From NCBI GenBank assembly GCA_023014485.1, contig JAJOZX010003209.1, positions 310,001-374,000 on the forward strand: DNA of 64,000 nucleotides, in the 5' to 3' direction. The DNA comes from Bathynomus jamesi. Lineage: Eukaryota; Arthropoda; Malacostraca; Isopoda; Cirolanidae. The notes beneath the pieces are model-generated. The model was not told where the DNA came from and made no database searches. It worked only from the letters and a program-made list of their open reading frames with translations. Made by a program: the position numbers and the translations under genes. Of the stretch, positions 43,393-54,490 are shown piece after piece (positions within the stretch are counted from its first letter, which is position 1; each line of letters begins with the position of its first letter).

Positions 43393-45885
43393 ACAGTCAG
43401 TTGTTGAGAGTTTTGTTTCTTGAAGCTGTCAAAGCGGCGTCTGTTGAACTCCACAGCTTGAAGGAGATAGTCCCTTTGCTTGGCATCTATTGTTATGACA
43501 TTTGCAAGTCGCTCATCATCTTGACACCACGTTCAGCAATGTCATTCACCGCTTTCAGATTCTTAACATAGTCCAACGCTTTTCTGTAGTCCTCATTCTG
43601 TGTCCAAGACGTGACAGGTTCCAGAAGCCACTCGGATCCAATGTTCAATGTGTCCAGCAGAAAGTGATTCTGGGCCAATGAGATCAACCAGGGTGGTCTT
43701 AGCTGTGACTCTCTGGAATAGAGGCTTTCCTGTTCTGAAGCTGTCTGGCTTCTCAGTGGCATGTAACTGGGCAGCAATGTCGTGCTTCAATGTGTCACTC
43801 AATCTACTGCTGAACAGGGCAAATGGCACGACTTCCTGCGTCAGGTACCATTTGTGGTTTTCCATCTTATTAAGTACTGCATCAGCAAGCTCTGGGTCAG
43901 TTTTCTTGTACTTCAACATGTCCTGGATTAGACTTACAGTAGATCATTCACGGGAGCATCTGCAGCAGACATTGACATCATCCATACAGGAGTGTAGAAC
44001 AGCGCAAGGAAGGTGTTGAGTCTTTCCAGCTTTGATACAGTGTCTTCGTCGTACTCAAGTTGATCTGCAAACATCAGCATTTTCATGGAGTACAGGTTTC
44101 TGGCCATCCATCTGGCCTGATGAATGGCGCCTGGTCGACTCCAGTGAATACCTCGAGGAGGCGTTCCTCCAAGAACAATGACTGTCAGTTCAGCCATTTC
44201 CCTGTAGTCGGCTCTTGGAAGCCTTTCTGCTGTTAGAATGTCTTGGAGTATTTCTTCACTGTTCTTCTTCTTTTCCTTCAGCCATTTGCTGTTGATAGCC
44301 AGCATCTTTGGGTTTTCCTTGGACAAGTCCGTCCAAACATCCTTCAGATGCTCAAACCAGGGATTATCTGGCCCCTTCACCTTCCCAAACAGCTTCTCCC
44401 AAACTGCTCCTACTAGGATTTCCAGGATGTGATGTCGACAGGCCAGATAAAACACCTTTTTGTTCAGCATTTTCTCTAGCGTTTGGCAGCTCCTCTGTGA
44501 ACTCCACTGTTACTGGATGTAGTGTCAAAAACAAGGGCAGTAACATTATCCGTAAGTTCCCATGTCTCCAGTAAATCCATTGAAGCCTCAGCCTGAGCTG
44601 TGCCAGAAGAATTGTCGATGACAGGTACTCCCAATAACTTTCCTTCAGTGTATGAAGGTGGACCAGACACTAGCACAGCTAAAGTCTCTGAGGTACTTCC
44701 AGGTTCACTGCCCAAGACATCTTTGAGCAACTTTCCATCCCAGTGTAAGGCAGCGTACTGTGGGGGGTTTTCACAAAACTTGGACATGTGACTCTGGCTG
44801 ATATTATACCTGGACAGCATTCTGTTGCGACGTGTTGTTGAGGTTGAGATGACGAAGTTATCCAGATCAGCCCCTCCAGCTTTCAAGGTGGCAGAAACCA
44901 TGGCAGTAACTTGATTGTCTGATAAACCAAGACGATCAGCTGTATTGCAGATGACATCACATTCCATGACCTTCCTTGGAAACGTCAAAGTCACACTAGT
45001 CACAGTGTCTTGATGGTGAGAACATCCAGGACGAGGCTGATGGTAATCCATGTCCTCTGTGTTAGCGTCGTTGTCAGTTGAGTCACCCCAGGTAATGTCA
45101 TCCACATGAACAACTGCCTCTTGTTCTGCTGCAGCTGTAAAATAGTACAACATGTTAAGACAGTAATTGTTAAGTACATGCTAAATATCGCAATGGAGTA
45201 AAACTTAAAACTTTTTGTGACGTTCAAAGTAATTAGTTTTACCTTGTTCTTGTCTATGCTGCAGTCTTTCATTCCTCGCTGCTTGCTGCAGGGATCTTGT
45301 CTCAAAAATCTTGTCATGACCAGACATATGACCTTTCCTCTCAGTCTTTTGGTCTTCGTAGAACCTGATATCCTCATCTTTCTTCTCTCTGGATAACAGT
45401 CTGTTGTTCTGTATTTCCTGGATTGCATCTGGAGCTCCTATATCGAACAGGCTGTCTAATTCCAGCACAAATGCTCCTCTTTTTCCTCCAGGGTTACTTG
45501 CTCTTCCTTTGCTTTTCACCAGAGCACGATGTTTCTCATGTAGTTTCATGAAGAGCTTCATTGCGTTGTACTTGGTCATTGTCTTGATCCTAGCCATCTG
45601 CCAGAATGGGATGATAGATTCAACTGTTTCATATGCAAGGTCTTGAACCATGGGCCTCCCTGCATTTTCCGGTAAATTCTGAAGATTAAGGAAATACTGG
45701 AACGCCTGTCTGTTGGTGGGAAGCTGGGAACCACTGATAAAAGCTGAAGGGTATCCAACCAGGAAAGTTTCAGTGAGAGATCTGGTAGATGGCCCAGTTG
45801 ACACCTGCCTGTGGACAGTACGTGGAGGTTCTGAGATATCAACTGTGCGCCCACGGAGCTCCCTCAGCTCCTTGCTTAATGCCAT
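43393..45885 (-). pseudogene. hAT-like transposase of the TAGG transposon, with a short intron
   Basis: The minus-strand gene starts at the ATG at 45883-45885 (MALSKELRELRGRTVDIS). Exon 1 runs to 45243, followed by a probable 108-bp intron (45242-45135) with AAG|GTAAAA and TTTTACAG| borders, then CNTADRLGLSDNQVTAMVSA, PPQYAALHWDGKLLKDVLG (candidate first Asp), VTALVFDTTSSNSGVHRGA (candidate second Asp), VFYLACRHHILEILVGAVW, RGIHWSRPGAIHQARWMARN, and KAVNDIAERGVKMMSDLQ (candidate Glu). The end reads FDSFKKQNSQQLTV. Frame breaks occur near 44475, 43925 and 43700, and a stop near 43493. The same motif series is in 32199-34440. Confidence 0.75.
45135..45242 (-). other. Probable intron in the TAGG transposase gene
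   Basis: On the minus strand the donor is ACAAG|GTAAAACT and the acceptor TATTTTACAG|CTGCAG. Splicing would join HRQEQ to AAAEQEAVVHVDD in frame. Confidence 0.6.
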
Positions 45886-45959
45886 TGTGAAGTTGTAACT
45901 TGTAGATGGTTTTCTAGATTCTGATTGAGTTTCTGTTGTTTCCTGAAAAATGATAGATA

Positions 45960-45995
<36 letters not shown>

Positions 45996-45997
45996 TA

Positions 45998-46028
<31 letters not shown>

Positions 46029-46032
46029 TATT
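45960..46032. repeat. (ATT)n microsatellite
   Basis: About 70 bases of ATT repeat with one interruption, just inside the right terminal repeat. Confidence 0.9.
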
Positions 46033-46305
46033 AATTTTATGCTCTTTCATTTGATACCTAATTTGTTGCTCTATCTTGTTTAGATCAAAAGTTAAAGTGC
46101 AAAACATAATTCAAGGGACCCCGGAATTGGCGCTTTGGCCGATTTCAAGGCAGAAAATTTAAAGCTCCATGCGGCAATGCTTCCCAACATCCTAGGTCAA
46201 AATAGTTGTGATTTTCGGCTTTTTCAGGTCAAAAAGCATGGGAAAATGTACAGAAACCTATGAAAATAAGAAAAAGTTGATTTTTGAACAGGCCTAGTGT
46301 GACGG

Positions 46306-47052
46306 CGCCTCTGGCCTTGATAACCGCACGAATCCGGCGAGGCAGAGACTCTACGAGGTTGTGCATGTACTGAACATCGATTTGCTGCCACCTGTTCATC
46401 AGCCGGTCCCGAAGTTCCGCCAGAGTCCGTGGGTGTCTATTCCTGCGCTTCACTTTCTGTTTCCAGCCTGAACCACACCTTCGACGCATTCAGGATTAAA
46501 GGCTTCATTGGACCTGCGATGTACTCGTCGCCTCCCATCATTGGAGAACAAACAAAAACGGGACTCATCGGACCAAATTACACGTTTCCAATCTGCCGCA
46601 GTCCAGTTTTTGTGCCTCTGAGCCCATTTATAACGTGCCAATTTGTGACTTGCTGTTAACAGCGGCCTCTTCCGTGGTACCCTGCTCCAGATGTCCATCG
46701 CATGCAGTTCTCGTCGCAATGTCCGTTCGGAAATTGGTCGCTGGAGAACCTCATTGGTTTCTTGGAGCAATTGTTCTCTGGTTTGAAAACGATTTGCAGT
46801 TACTAGACGAGAAACATGGCGGCGGCCCCTATTGTCGAGAATTGTTTTCCGGCCACAGTTACGCCGTCGATTGTCAGTTGATTGCGAACTACACCACTCT
46901 TTGTAAACTCGCTGGACAGTACGCGTTGACACACCAACAAATTGGGCTACTTCAGACATTTTGTGTCCGTGGGCTCTGCCAAACACGATGGCTCCTTTTT
47001 GCCACTGAGTAACGTCTGCCTCACGACCCATTTTGCAGACTATATCCAACAC
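46306..47052 (-). pseudogene. Tc1-like transposase with internal deletion
   Basis: The likely start is the second ATG at 47031 (MGREADVTQWQKGAIV). The N-terminal helix-turn-helix domains follow (HKMSEVAQFVGVSTRTVQRV, then ERTLRRELHAMDIWSRVPRK). The catalytic domain begins DWKRVIWSDESRFCLF (first Asp, about 46580) and runs to AFNPECV. It then jumps directly to RRNRHPRTLAELRDRLMNRW and QYMHNLVESLPRRIRAVIKA, the C-terminal end. The second Asp and the Glu lie in the deleted segment. The TAGG transposon target site is at the last few codons (GAVT). Confidence 0.85.
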
Positions 47053-47210
47053 ACACTTTGTTCTTCACCACCTCACGAAACAGATCTGATCCTGTGTGCT
47101 ACGTCACCGCTACTTGTCACTTACCAATGCTACATCAGCGCCCTCTGTGTGACCTTGAACTTCCTACTATCGGTGCTATTAGGGGTGACTAATTTTTTAT
47201 CCGGTGTGCT

Positions 47211-47224
47211 TATATATATATATA
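47211..47224. repeat. (TA)n tract right of the Tc1 element
   Basis: Continuation of the tract at 42771-42851 into which the Tc1 element inserted. Confidence 0.85.
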
Positions 47225-47309
47225 TCCGCTAACTCAAAGTACTTCTATAATTTCGCAAAAAGAAAGTCGAAAAACCATGCGACTATCGAACCTTTAAAAT
47301 AAGAGAACA

Positions 47310-48785
47310 GTGCTTTATCTGATATCTGATGATCAAACAGAAGTATTTGAAATATTAAGGACTCAGTACGAATCATCTTTCAGTATCCCAAAAACTGACA
47401 AATTGGTATGCGATAGAAACGCGTTCTTTGAAGAAGAACTACAAGGGGAAAGTATGACGGACTTCGACTTCACGAGGGATGATATTACACAAGCCATAGA
47501 GAAACTAAAAACACATTCAGCTGCAGGACCGGATAAATGGAATGCCACACTGATCAAAAACTGTAACAATGCAAACATTGAGCCACTATATTGGATATGG
47601 AGACGATCACTAGACACGGGAGAAATACCAGGCATCCTGAAGAGCGCGAACATAGTCCCAATACATAAAGGAGGAGATCGATCCGAGGCCAAAAACTATA
47701 GGCCATTGTCGCTTACATCTCATCTCACTAAAATATTTGAAAGAATAGTTAGACAGAAAATCTATGGCTTTTTAGAAACTCGGAAAAAATTCATTGATAA
47801 CCAACATGGATTTCGGTCAGGAAAATCATGCCTATCACAACTAACGGAACACTACAACATTATTGATGCACTTGAAAGTAATGAAAACTATGATGTCCTA
47901 TACACAGACTTTTCTAAAGCGTTCGACAATTATGACCATGGAATCATCATATATAAACTGAAATATATGGGAATAACAGGAAAAGTAGGGAAATGGATAT
48001 ATAATTTCCTTAGTGAGCGGCGGCGAGTCGTTACAGTACAAGGAGTATCTTCATCAGAATCAGAGGTCCTCAGCTCGGTACCACAAGGAAAAGTATTAGC
48101 TCCACTTCTCTTCATAATCATGCTAACTGACATAGATGAGGACGTTACCAGAGACAGCACAGTAACATCCCTTGCCGATGACACAATGATCAGTAGAAAA
48201 ATAAGAAACCCAGAAGATATAGGATCTCTACAAACCGAAATAAATAAAATCTACAAGTGGACGGAAGACAACAATATGAAGTTTAACACCGAGAAATTTC
48301 AGCTGTTACGGTACGGAAAAAGAGAAAACCTAAAATCCATGGAATATTATACCCCAAATGGACAGGAAATTCAGAGAAATTTTAGAGCAAAAGATTTAGG
48401 TGTTGTAATGATAGATGATGCGAAATTTGAAACACAAAATAAGATAGCAGTAAACAGAGCAAAGAGAATAACGGGGCAGATGTTGAGAACCTTTAAACGA
48501 AGGGCTAGGAATATAATAATTCCTCTATTGAAAACCCTGATCATACCCAAATTGGAATACTGCTCGTTCCTAACATCCCCATATAAAAAAGACATTAGAC
48601 AGCTGGAAGGGATCCAGAGAAGCTTCACAGCCAAGATCAAGGGGTGCAAAGAACTAAATTACTGGGAAAGGTTACACGAACTAGAACTACGAGTATATTC
48701 ACTGGAAAGGAGAAGAGAGAGATCCACCATTATTTACACTTGGAAAATAATGGAGAAACTAGTCCTTAATCTTACTCTGAACTAG
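47310..48785 (+). CDS. LINE-A reverse transcriptase, 491-codon open frame truncated by hAT
   Basis: This is the longest undamaged LINE frame in the window. It encodes RNA-directed DNA synthesis in LINE retrotransposition. Blocks: HSAAGPDKWNATLIKN, NIVPIHKGGDRSEAKNYRPL (about 47650), NQHGFRSGKSCLSQLTEHYN, YTDFSKAFDNYDHGIIIYKL (about 47900), SSVPQGKVLAPLLFIIML (about 48075) and SLADDTMISRKI (about 48168), where Leu replaces the usual Phe before ADD. Then the thumb and CKELNYWERLHELELRVYSL. The stop codon at 48783-48785 is the first three bases of the hAT end, so the frame is artificially ended there. The true upstream start is missing; position 47310 is just where the open frame opens. Confidence 0.85.
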   Translation: MLYLISDDQTEVFEILRTQYESSFSIPKTDKLVCDRNAFFEEELQGESMTDFDFTRDDITQAIEKLKTHSAAGPDKWNATLIKNCNNANIEPLYWIWRRSLDTGEIPGILKSANIVPIHKGGDRSEAKNYRPLSLTSHLTKIFERIVRQKIYGFLETRKKFIDNQHGFRSGKSCLSQLTEHYNIIDALESNENYDVLYTDFSKAFDNYDHGIIIYKLKYMGITGKVGKWIYNFLSERRRVVTVQGVSSSESEVLSSVPQGKVLAPLLFIIMLTDIDEDVTRDSTVTSLADDTMISRKIRNPEDIGSLQTEINKIYKWTEDNNMKFNTEKFQLLRYGKRENLKSMEYYTPNGQEIQRNFRAKDLGVVMIDDAKFETQNKIAVNRAKRITGQMLRTFKRRARNIIIPLLKTLIIPKLEYCSFLTSPYKKDIRQLEGIQRSFTAKIKGCKELNYWERLHELELRVYSLERRRERSTIIYTWKIMEKLVLNLTLN

Positions 48786-49189
48786 GGATGGGCGATATTG
48801 GAAAAAATATCGATATTTGATATATCGATATTTAGTTCTTCGACATATATATCGGTCTGACATGTATATCGATATATCGATATTTATCAATATTTCTAAA
48901 AAAAATTAAAAAAATAAAAACACGTAAAATGAAAATAAAGCATGACAGTTATGGGTGTTTCATTGTAACCAGTATTTATCATCCAGCGCCCCCAGGAAAA
49001 CAAGTTTATTTAAATGGCTTGAAGTCAATCTATTTCGATCGTCAGTTCATACATTATTGAAAAGGGAAACTATGCGCTCTGAAGGGACGGATGTTGCAAC
49101 AGATGTTAAATACTTTACTGCCACTTTTGACATGGCAGGGAAAGCATTTTTGCTCTCCAGCCAAAACTTAATTGGGTCTGACTTTTTAG

Positions 49190-51097
49190 GGAGAAATAGT
49201 TGATTCATATATAATTTTATTTCATTAGGAACAGTTCCATCGCCGATTAGTGGCGCTTGTGGGGCGTTTTTAGCAGCTTCCTCCTCGTGGATACTCCAAA
49301 CGTCACCTGGATCATCAGTTGGGATTGTCTCCTGTGATGGTGGTGAGAAAGATGTCCTCACGATCTGAAGCTCGTTGCGTGCTTCCTTGCAGAGCTGTTG
49401 GAGAGCACGAGATGAATGACTTGGACATTGAAAATGTAGTTTTTTGAATCTCGGATCCAACAGTGTAGCGACTGAAAGAAGACTGATTTTCTCCAAGCAC
49501 ACTAATCTGCTGTTTTATTGTTCATAGATCTTTCGTTTAAATTTTTGGACAACAGTAGTTTGCGGATTTAGTTTTTTCAATTTTCTTCCGCATACAGTTC
49601 ACAATTGGGATCACCATGCTTGCAGTTACATACTTTTCTCCCTATATTTCCTTAGTAACACTCTCAATAGGCCTAAGTATTAATACTGCCTCCTCATTAT
49701 GGCCAGCTCTTCATGTGTTACCATGGGAGGAGCTTTTTTGTGCTTCATAGAAAGCAAAATCTTCCCAACATGCTCAGCTAAGAGCCGGAATCTCTCAATG
49801 CAGAAAAACGTTGAGTTCCATCGCGTGAAAATTTCTTGTATAAGGAACAAGCATGTCCCTTCAGTCTTGTTTTCTTCAGTTTTCTTTGCTCGCACCGAAG
49901 GTCATCCATTGCGACGTTGCTGTGTTCAAAATAAGTCACAATGAATTTGACCTTGTCTCTAATGGAAATGAATTCTGGGGTGCCCTCGATTCCTTTCATG
50001 ACAACAATGTTGATATTGTGTGCCAAACATGGGATGTGCATGTTCCTCTCACTGCCAAACAGATCCCGTACCGCTGCAACAATGATTGCTCTTGCATCCG
50101 TGGTCACTAACACAACCCTCGACTTCTCTATAGACCGGGTCTCCAGCACAGTGTTCAGGTCTTCTGCAATGTGAACAGCTGTATGATGAGGTTGGAGTTG
50201 CTTGACTCCTAGGCCGAGGCAGACCGAATTAACAGTGGGGTCTTCTTCACCTGAGAAATATATTGCATATCAGCCATACTTCTAAATCTTAATTGAGTGT
50301 TGATACTGAAGAAATTTAAAAATATAATATAAATATATGCAATAAATGTAGGTGTTATCTGAATAATTAATAATTTCCAAATCATTAATACAAAATTAAA
50401 TTGTAATGTGCTATAAAAAAGCTCACAATTTGACTTATATGTACTCCAACACCGTATGTTTTGTGTTGATACTTGATAGTTAAAATGTAAATTGTTGACT
50501 GAGGCCGCTATCATAAAAATTAACAATTTGTAAACCATATATGTATAGCAATAAGTAGGGTATGGAAGTGATTAATATTAACAACACAACTGGTAAATAA
50601 GTCGTACTCATGTCTCTTGTAGAAAACTGTGCATGCTTACTGATAAAGTGCGATGTTATAACAATGAAGCTCCTTGTTGAATTCATCAGAGTAGCTATGT
50701 CTGTGGTCAGAGAAATGTGTGTCATATGAGACAATTTGTTCCCCAGTATTGCTTGCAGTGAATCGTATTTCTTTTCCACAAGCCTTGTAATCTAAAGAAG
50801 ATACAAAAGTAAAATTGCAAACTTCATATATTCATGTTTTTAATTTTACCACGGTCTTATTTCGTATGCTGACTATAATCACATATTTTCAATAAAAATT
50901 TGACTTACCTTTGTTCGGCTTAGTGGTGAGTACAGGGGTACGGTTGTTTTTAGAAAATTCAGCATTCCTTTTTTTTCTGTGCACCCAAATGTCAGGTTGT
51001 CCTTAAAAATCATGTACACAATGGATTGTGTAATTGTTGTGTCCCTCGCACCACCAACTGAAATATAGGATAAAAATTATTATTTATATATATTATA

Positions 51098-51130
<33 letters not shown>

Positions 51131-51259
51131 GCACGTGTATATATTATCATCATCAACTTTATTCCTGGCTATACACCCATATTCATATATGTATATATAC
51201 ACATATATATACATACATATCACATACATACATAAATTAACTACAAAGAATATATATAC

Positions 51260-51298
<39 letters not shown>

Positions 51299-52140
51299 TA
51301 GATAGGCTATATTACATACAAAAATTTAAAGTCTAAACTGCACTATTTATTAAGCAGATAAAAATTTGCAATAACTAATATATATATATGATATATATTT
51401 ATTTATTATATGCAACATATATAATGTATGTACCTTCATAACTCTTCTGTTGCTGTACCATTTCGGAAAGTGTCGATTGTCTGGATCTGGAGATTGAAAT
51501 TGAGCGTCCAGATTCTCCAGATTCAGATCTCAGAGTTGGAATCTCTATTGCACTTGCAATTGCACTTGTAGTTCCAGAAATTGCATTTGAAGATGCTGGC
51601 TGAGGCGTTGGTGCTAATGTAATTTCTCTGTCGGTGTCCGCATCAGGATGAACATCACTGACTTCCATGTCGTTGGCCCATAAAAACAACAATAATAATA
51701 ATAATAATAGTATAATAATAATCAATAATGCTTAAAAATAATTACCAAATTAAACATATTCTAGCTAACAAGCAATTAGCATCAGTATAAATGATTATAC
51801 TTAAAAATAACATTTTATAAATATTAATTTATTTCAATATTACATTTAAGTTTTGTAAAATATAATATCTTCAAAATACCCGATTTCTTTGGAGTGATTG
51901 AGCAGGTGCAGCAGGTGGCTGACGACTTGGTGGCATTGGTGCAGGTGCAAGATTAACGAGTGCTTTGAAAGCGGCATAATGCTTGCTTCTCAAATGAGCT
52001 TTCATGTTTGTAGTATTCTCGCTAGACCTGTATGCTTTACCACACAAACTGCACGATGATTCATTTAAACTCTTCTTGTGGAAAAATTTCCACACTTCAT
52101 CTTTTGCTGGACATATTAGGCCTACATTAATGTTTAACAT
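49190..52140 (-). pseudogene. hAT (ZBED-like) transposase gene, at least six exons, damaged
   Basis: On the minus strand: exon 1 (52140-51880) has a BED finger (SSCSLCGKAYRSSENTTNMK, then AHLRSKH). Exon 2 (about 51725-51437) is low-complexity and ends SYE|G at AAG|GTACAT. Exon 3 (51057-50909) has borders TATATTTCAG| and AAAG|GTAAGTC and reads SIVYMIFKDNLTFGC. Exon 4 (about 50795-50600) has HMTHISLTTDIATLMNS (first catalytic region). Exon 5 (about 50258 on) has EDPTVNSVCLGLGVK, VLVTTDARAIIVAAV and MHIPCLAHNINIVV (CxxH). Then EIFTRWNSTFFCIERF and, at 49502-49190, LATLLDPRFKKLHF and VATSVPSERIVSLFNNV (dimerisation). A frameshift near 49800 and stops at 49680 and near 49500 suggest inactivity. 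Confidence 0.8.
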
Positions 52141-52439
52141 TCACTGAAATTCACAATATTATATTTGATACCCACGTGCATAAGTGCGTATAACGGCGTA
52201 TGTCCTTTCGCAAGGACTAAACGCAGAAAGCTGATTTTAAATTTTATAATTTTAATCTCAAGGTCACTGGCAAGTGCCAACTGAATCAGTGACTCAGTGA
52301 GTGACTGCTTGAGTCGTCAAACTGAGTTACTGTTGTCGTCTGTCATATTCACACTAGCGACTCGTTCTGAAATTTTATTTTAAGCGTGACAAATTTTGAT
52401 TTGCTAAAAAATAGTTAAAAAGTATTTATCATATAATAG

Positions 52440-52640
52440 AGAAAATAAAAATATCGAGCAGTCGATATTGAGGAAAAAATATCGATAGTCGATATATATC
52501 GAGTGAAAAAATATCGATAGTCGATATATATCGAGTGAAAAAATATCGATAGTCGATATATATCGAGTGAAAAAATATATCGATATATATCGATATATCG
52601 AAGCAAAAATATCGATAGTAAAACATATCGATATATTTTG
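52440..52640. repeat. Subterminal tandem repeat of the hAT element
   Basis: At least three tandem units of about 32 bp (TCGAGTGAAAAAATATCGAT plus AGTCGATATATA) lie at about 52467-52575, flanked by more ATATCGATA motifs. Matching motifs occur at the other end (48795-48900). Such arrays are typical transposase binding regions. Confidence 0.85.
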
Positions 52641-52658
52641 CCCATCCCTACTTTGAAC

Positions 52659-52990
52659 CCTATAACTCCCCAAACAACGGTAGAAAATAGAATCGGTAGA
52701 CTGTGTCGTATTCCCAAATTAAAGGCGAGACAGGGAACATCCTTAACCCTGAAAGAAAATAGTTTTGTTGTGAGAGGACCAAAACTGTTTAATCAGCTGC
52801 CCAAAGACTAAGAAACACGAAGGGAGTTGCAATGGACATCTTCAAAAGAAGATTAGACGCCTGGCTCAGAACAATTCTCGACGAGCCGGGTGTACCTGGC
52901 TATGTGAGGTGGAGAGCACAAGAAACCAACTCACTACTTCACGAAGCCAACTCGACAGGAGGGGTAACAAGCTTGACCTTCGCGAAATAA
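52659..52990 (+). pseudogene. LINE-A copy 3 C-terminal part
   Basis: It continues the 47310 frame: NPITPQTTVENRIGRLC, IPKLKARQGTSLTL, NSFVVRGPKLFNQLPKD, then a stop or shift near 52810 and DIFKRRLDAWLRTI. It ends VTSLTFAK with a stop at 52987-52989. The 3' untranslated tail is cut short against the Tigger remnant. Confidence 0.8.
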
Positions 52991-53277
52991 GGAATTATCG
53001 CCTCTTTGCTGGTTAAAGCCCTTCCTAGTTCAACATCTTCTCTAGCATCATTCTCATCCTCAGTGCTCTCTCTTGCTCCATCTCAATAAGGTTCTCATTG
53101 GTCAATTCCTCCCTGTTAGAATCGATCAACTCTTGAATATCCTGGGGTTCTAACTCATCCAAGCCAATTTTCTTGCCAAGGTCAACGATGTTCTAGATTG
53201 CTGCCACGGGTTCCTCAAACCTTTTAAAATCTTGTACACAGTCTGCCCAAAGCTTCTTCCAGACAACATTTATAGTT
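52991..53277 (-). pseudogene. Tigger/jerky-like (pogo) transposase C-terminal remnant
   Basis: Read on the minus strand from about 53273 the sequence gives NVVWKKLWADCVQDFKRFEE, then (after one stop) NIVDLGKKIGLDELEPQDI and QELIDSNREELTNENLIEME. The pattern CWKKL.P..V.DF... and DI.ELL.SH.EELT.EDL.EL is the C-terminal tail of Tigger- and jerky-like pogo transposases. Only this tail is present and no terminal repeats are seen. Confidence 0.75.
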
Positions 53278-53289
53278 ACACGAGCCACC

Positions 53290-54490
53290 ACATATGTAGA
53301 AGTAATAACAGGCGGCGGAGTAAGCATTTATATAGACACTAATCATAAAAGTAAAATATTGAGCAATTGACAGGCATAAATGATCATTCTGAAACACTAG
53401 CAGTTGAGGTGTATATAAATAATATTTCCGATTCAATATTAGGCATCTACCGACCCTCAAATGGTAACTTTCCACTGTTGATTGCAAGCATAGATACAAC
53501 TTTAACTTCTAATCGTATCAACAATAACTGCATCATTGCGGGAGATTTAAACATCAGTCTCGTTAAATAAATTCTAATAATAATGCTAACTTCTTCTACA
53601 ATCTCGTTACCGCAAATGGATTTAATTTAACTATAACTAAACCAGAAAACTCCACTTTATCAGACCAAATCTGACACACACTCTTAGTTTTCCTTGACCT
53701 GTCGAAAGCCTTTGATGCGCTCTCACATGATATCTTACTAGATAAATTAAACACATGGCATAAGGGGAAATATGCTAAATTGGTTTAAGTCATATCTCTC
53801 TAATCGTCACCAGTATGTTAAAGTAAATGGCATTTTATCAAAATATGCTGTATTGGAAAGTGGGGTTTCACAAGGACCTATCCTTGGACCTTTACTCTTT
53901 TTAATGCATGTAAATGATTTTTATCGATCAACAACATTAGACTGTATTCAGTATGCAGATGAGACAACACTAACTTCTACACACCACGATATCGAAGTGA
54001 ACAGGTAATTAGATCATGTCTATAAATGGATGTGTGGAAATAAGCTTTACTAAACTTAACAGTTATCATATATGATTGTAACTAAAAAACTGCAATCGTG
54101 TACACACCATGGAAACACTCCTCTTGCAAAAGTAAATGAAGTTAAAATTTTTGGCATCAGTTAGATGAAACATTAAATTTTAAAAGCCACACACAACATA
54201 TCAAATGAGAAATATCTAGATTTCTCTATACAATATTTAAACTCAATAAAAACAATTCCCCAAAATGCCACCCTCACACTGTATTACTTATTTATTCAGC
54301 CACACTTACAATATGGAATCGCAGCATGGGGTAGTACAAAGAATTTTATATGATATCCGCTAGAAGTAATCCATAAAAAGTACTTACGAACTCTCTCAAG
54401 CAATGATAACAGACGATTTCATACTTCTCCAATGTCCAGAAATTTAAATATTCTAAAACTAAATGACCTGAATAAACTTACTGTCGGTAT
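53290..54490 (+). pseudogene. LINE-F, Jockey-like, endonuclease fused to reverse transcriptase by deletion
   Basis: Endonuclease blocks GGVSIYIDTNHKS (about 53308), SILGIYRPSNGNF (about 53440) and CIIAGDLNISLVK (about 53530) come first. The last endonuclease part and first half of the reverse transcriptase are missing. Then FLDLSKAFDALSHDILLDKL (about 53690), WFKSYLSNRHQYVKVNGI, SGVSQGPILGPLLFLMHVND (about 53860) and CIQYADETTLTS, where Glu replaces the second Asp of YADD. A decayed C-terminal region runs to about 54490 (LQYGIAAWGSTK near 54310). Multiple stops. Confidence 0.8.

Larger units (their letters stand above)
42911..46296 (-). mobile_element. TAGG-ended DNA transposon with about 240-bp terminal inverted repeats
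   Basis: Ends are TAGCCCTGTTCAAAAATCAA and TTGATTTTTGAACAGGCCTA. Arms 42911-43150 and 46060-46296 are highly similar reverse complements. The direct repeat GTGTGACGG flanks it on both sides (42902-42910 and 46297-46305), giving an 8- or 9-bp target duplication. It lies near the stop codon of the Tc1 transposase. One transposase gene is on the minus strand. Confidence 0.9.
42852..47210 (-). mobile_element. Tc1-like element, internally deleted, carrying a TAGG transposon
   Basis: Terminal inverted repeats AGCACACCGGACAAAAAATT and AATTTTTTATCCGGTGTGCT match over about 30 bases with one difference. TA lies outside both ends (42850-42851 and 47211-47212). The nested transposon is 42911-46296, so the Tc1 part itself is only about 970 bp and has lost the middle of its transposase. 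Confidence 0.95.
48783..52650 (-). mobile_element. Multi-exon hAT element with BED finger and 8-bp target duplication
   Basis: Ends TAGGGATGGGCGATATT and TTTTGCCCATCCCTA. The target duplication is CTCTGAAC (48775-48782) against CTTTGAAC (52651-52658), 7 of 8. Both subterminal zones are arrays of ATATCGATA-like motifs. The minus strand carries a BED zinc finger exon, catalytic exons and a C-terminal dimerisation exon separated by introns with good splice sites. It interrupts LINE-A copy 3. Confidence 0.95.
47225..52990 (+). mobile_element. LINE-A copy 3, best preserved, split by a hAT element
   Basis: Retained parts are 47225-48782 and 52659-52990. The left part starts in the linker (LRTQYESSFSIPKTDKL) so it is 5' truncated at the microsatellite. 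The right part begins with NPITPQTTVENRIGRLC, which continues the protein exactly where the left stops at NLTLN. It ends with VPGYVRWRAQETNSLL and TSLTFAK, like LINE-A copy 1. Confidence 0.85.

Noticed and set aside
46429..47232. Plus-strand frames over the Tc1 transposase
   Set aside because: The minus strand carries the recognised transposase; these are shadows, and one extends into the TA tract.
52404..52717. Minus-strand frames with repeated DYRYFF or STIDIF
   Set aside because: They read the ATATCGATA subterminal array of the hAT element.
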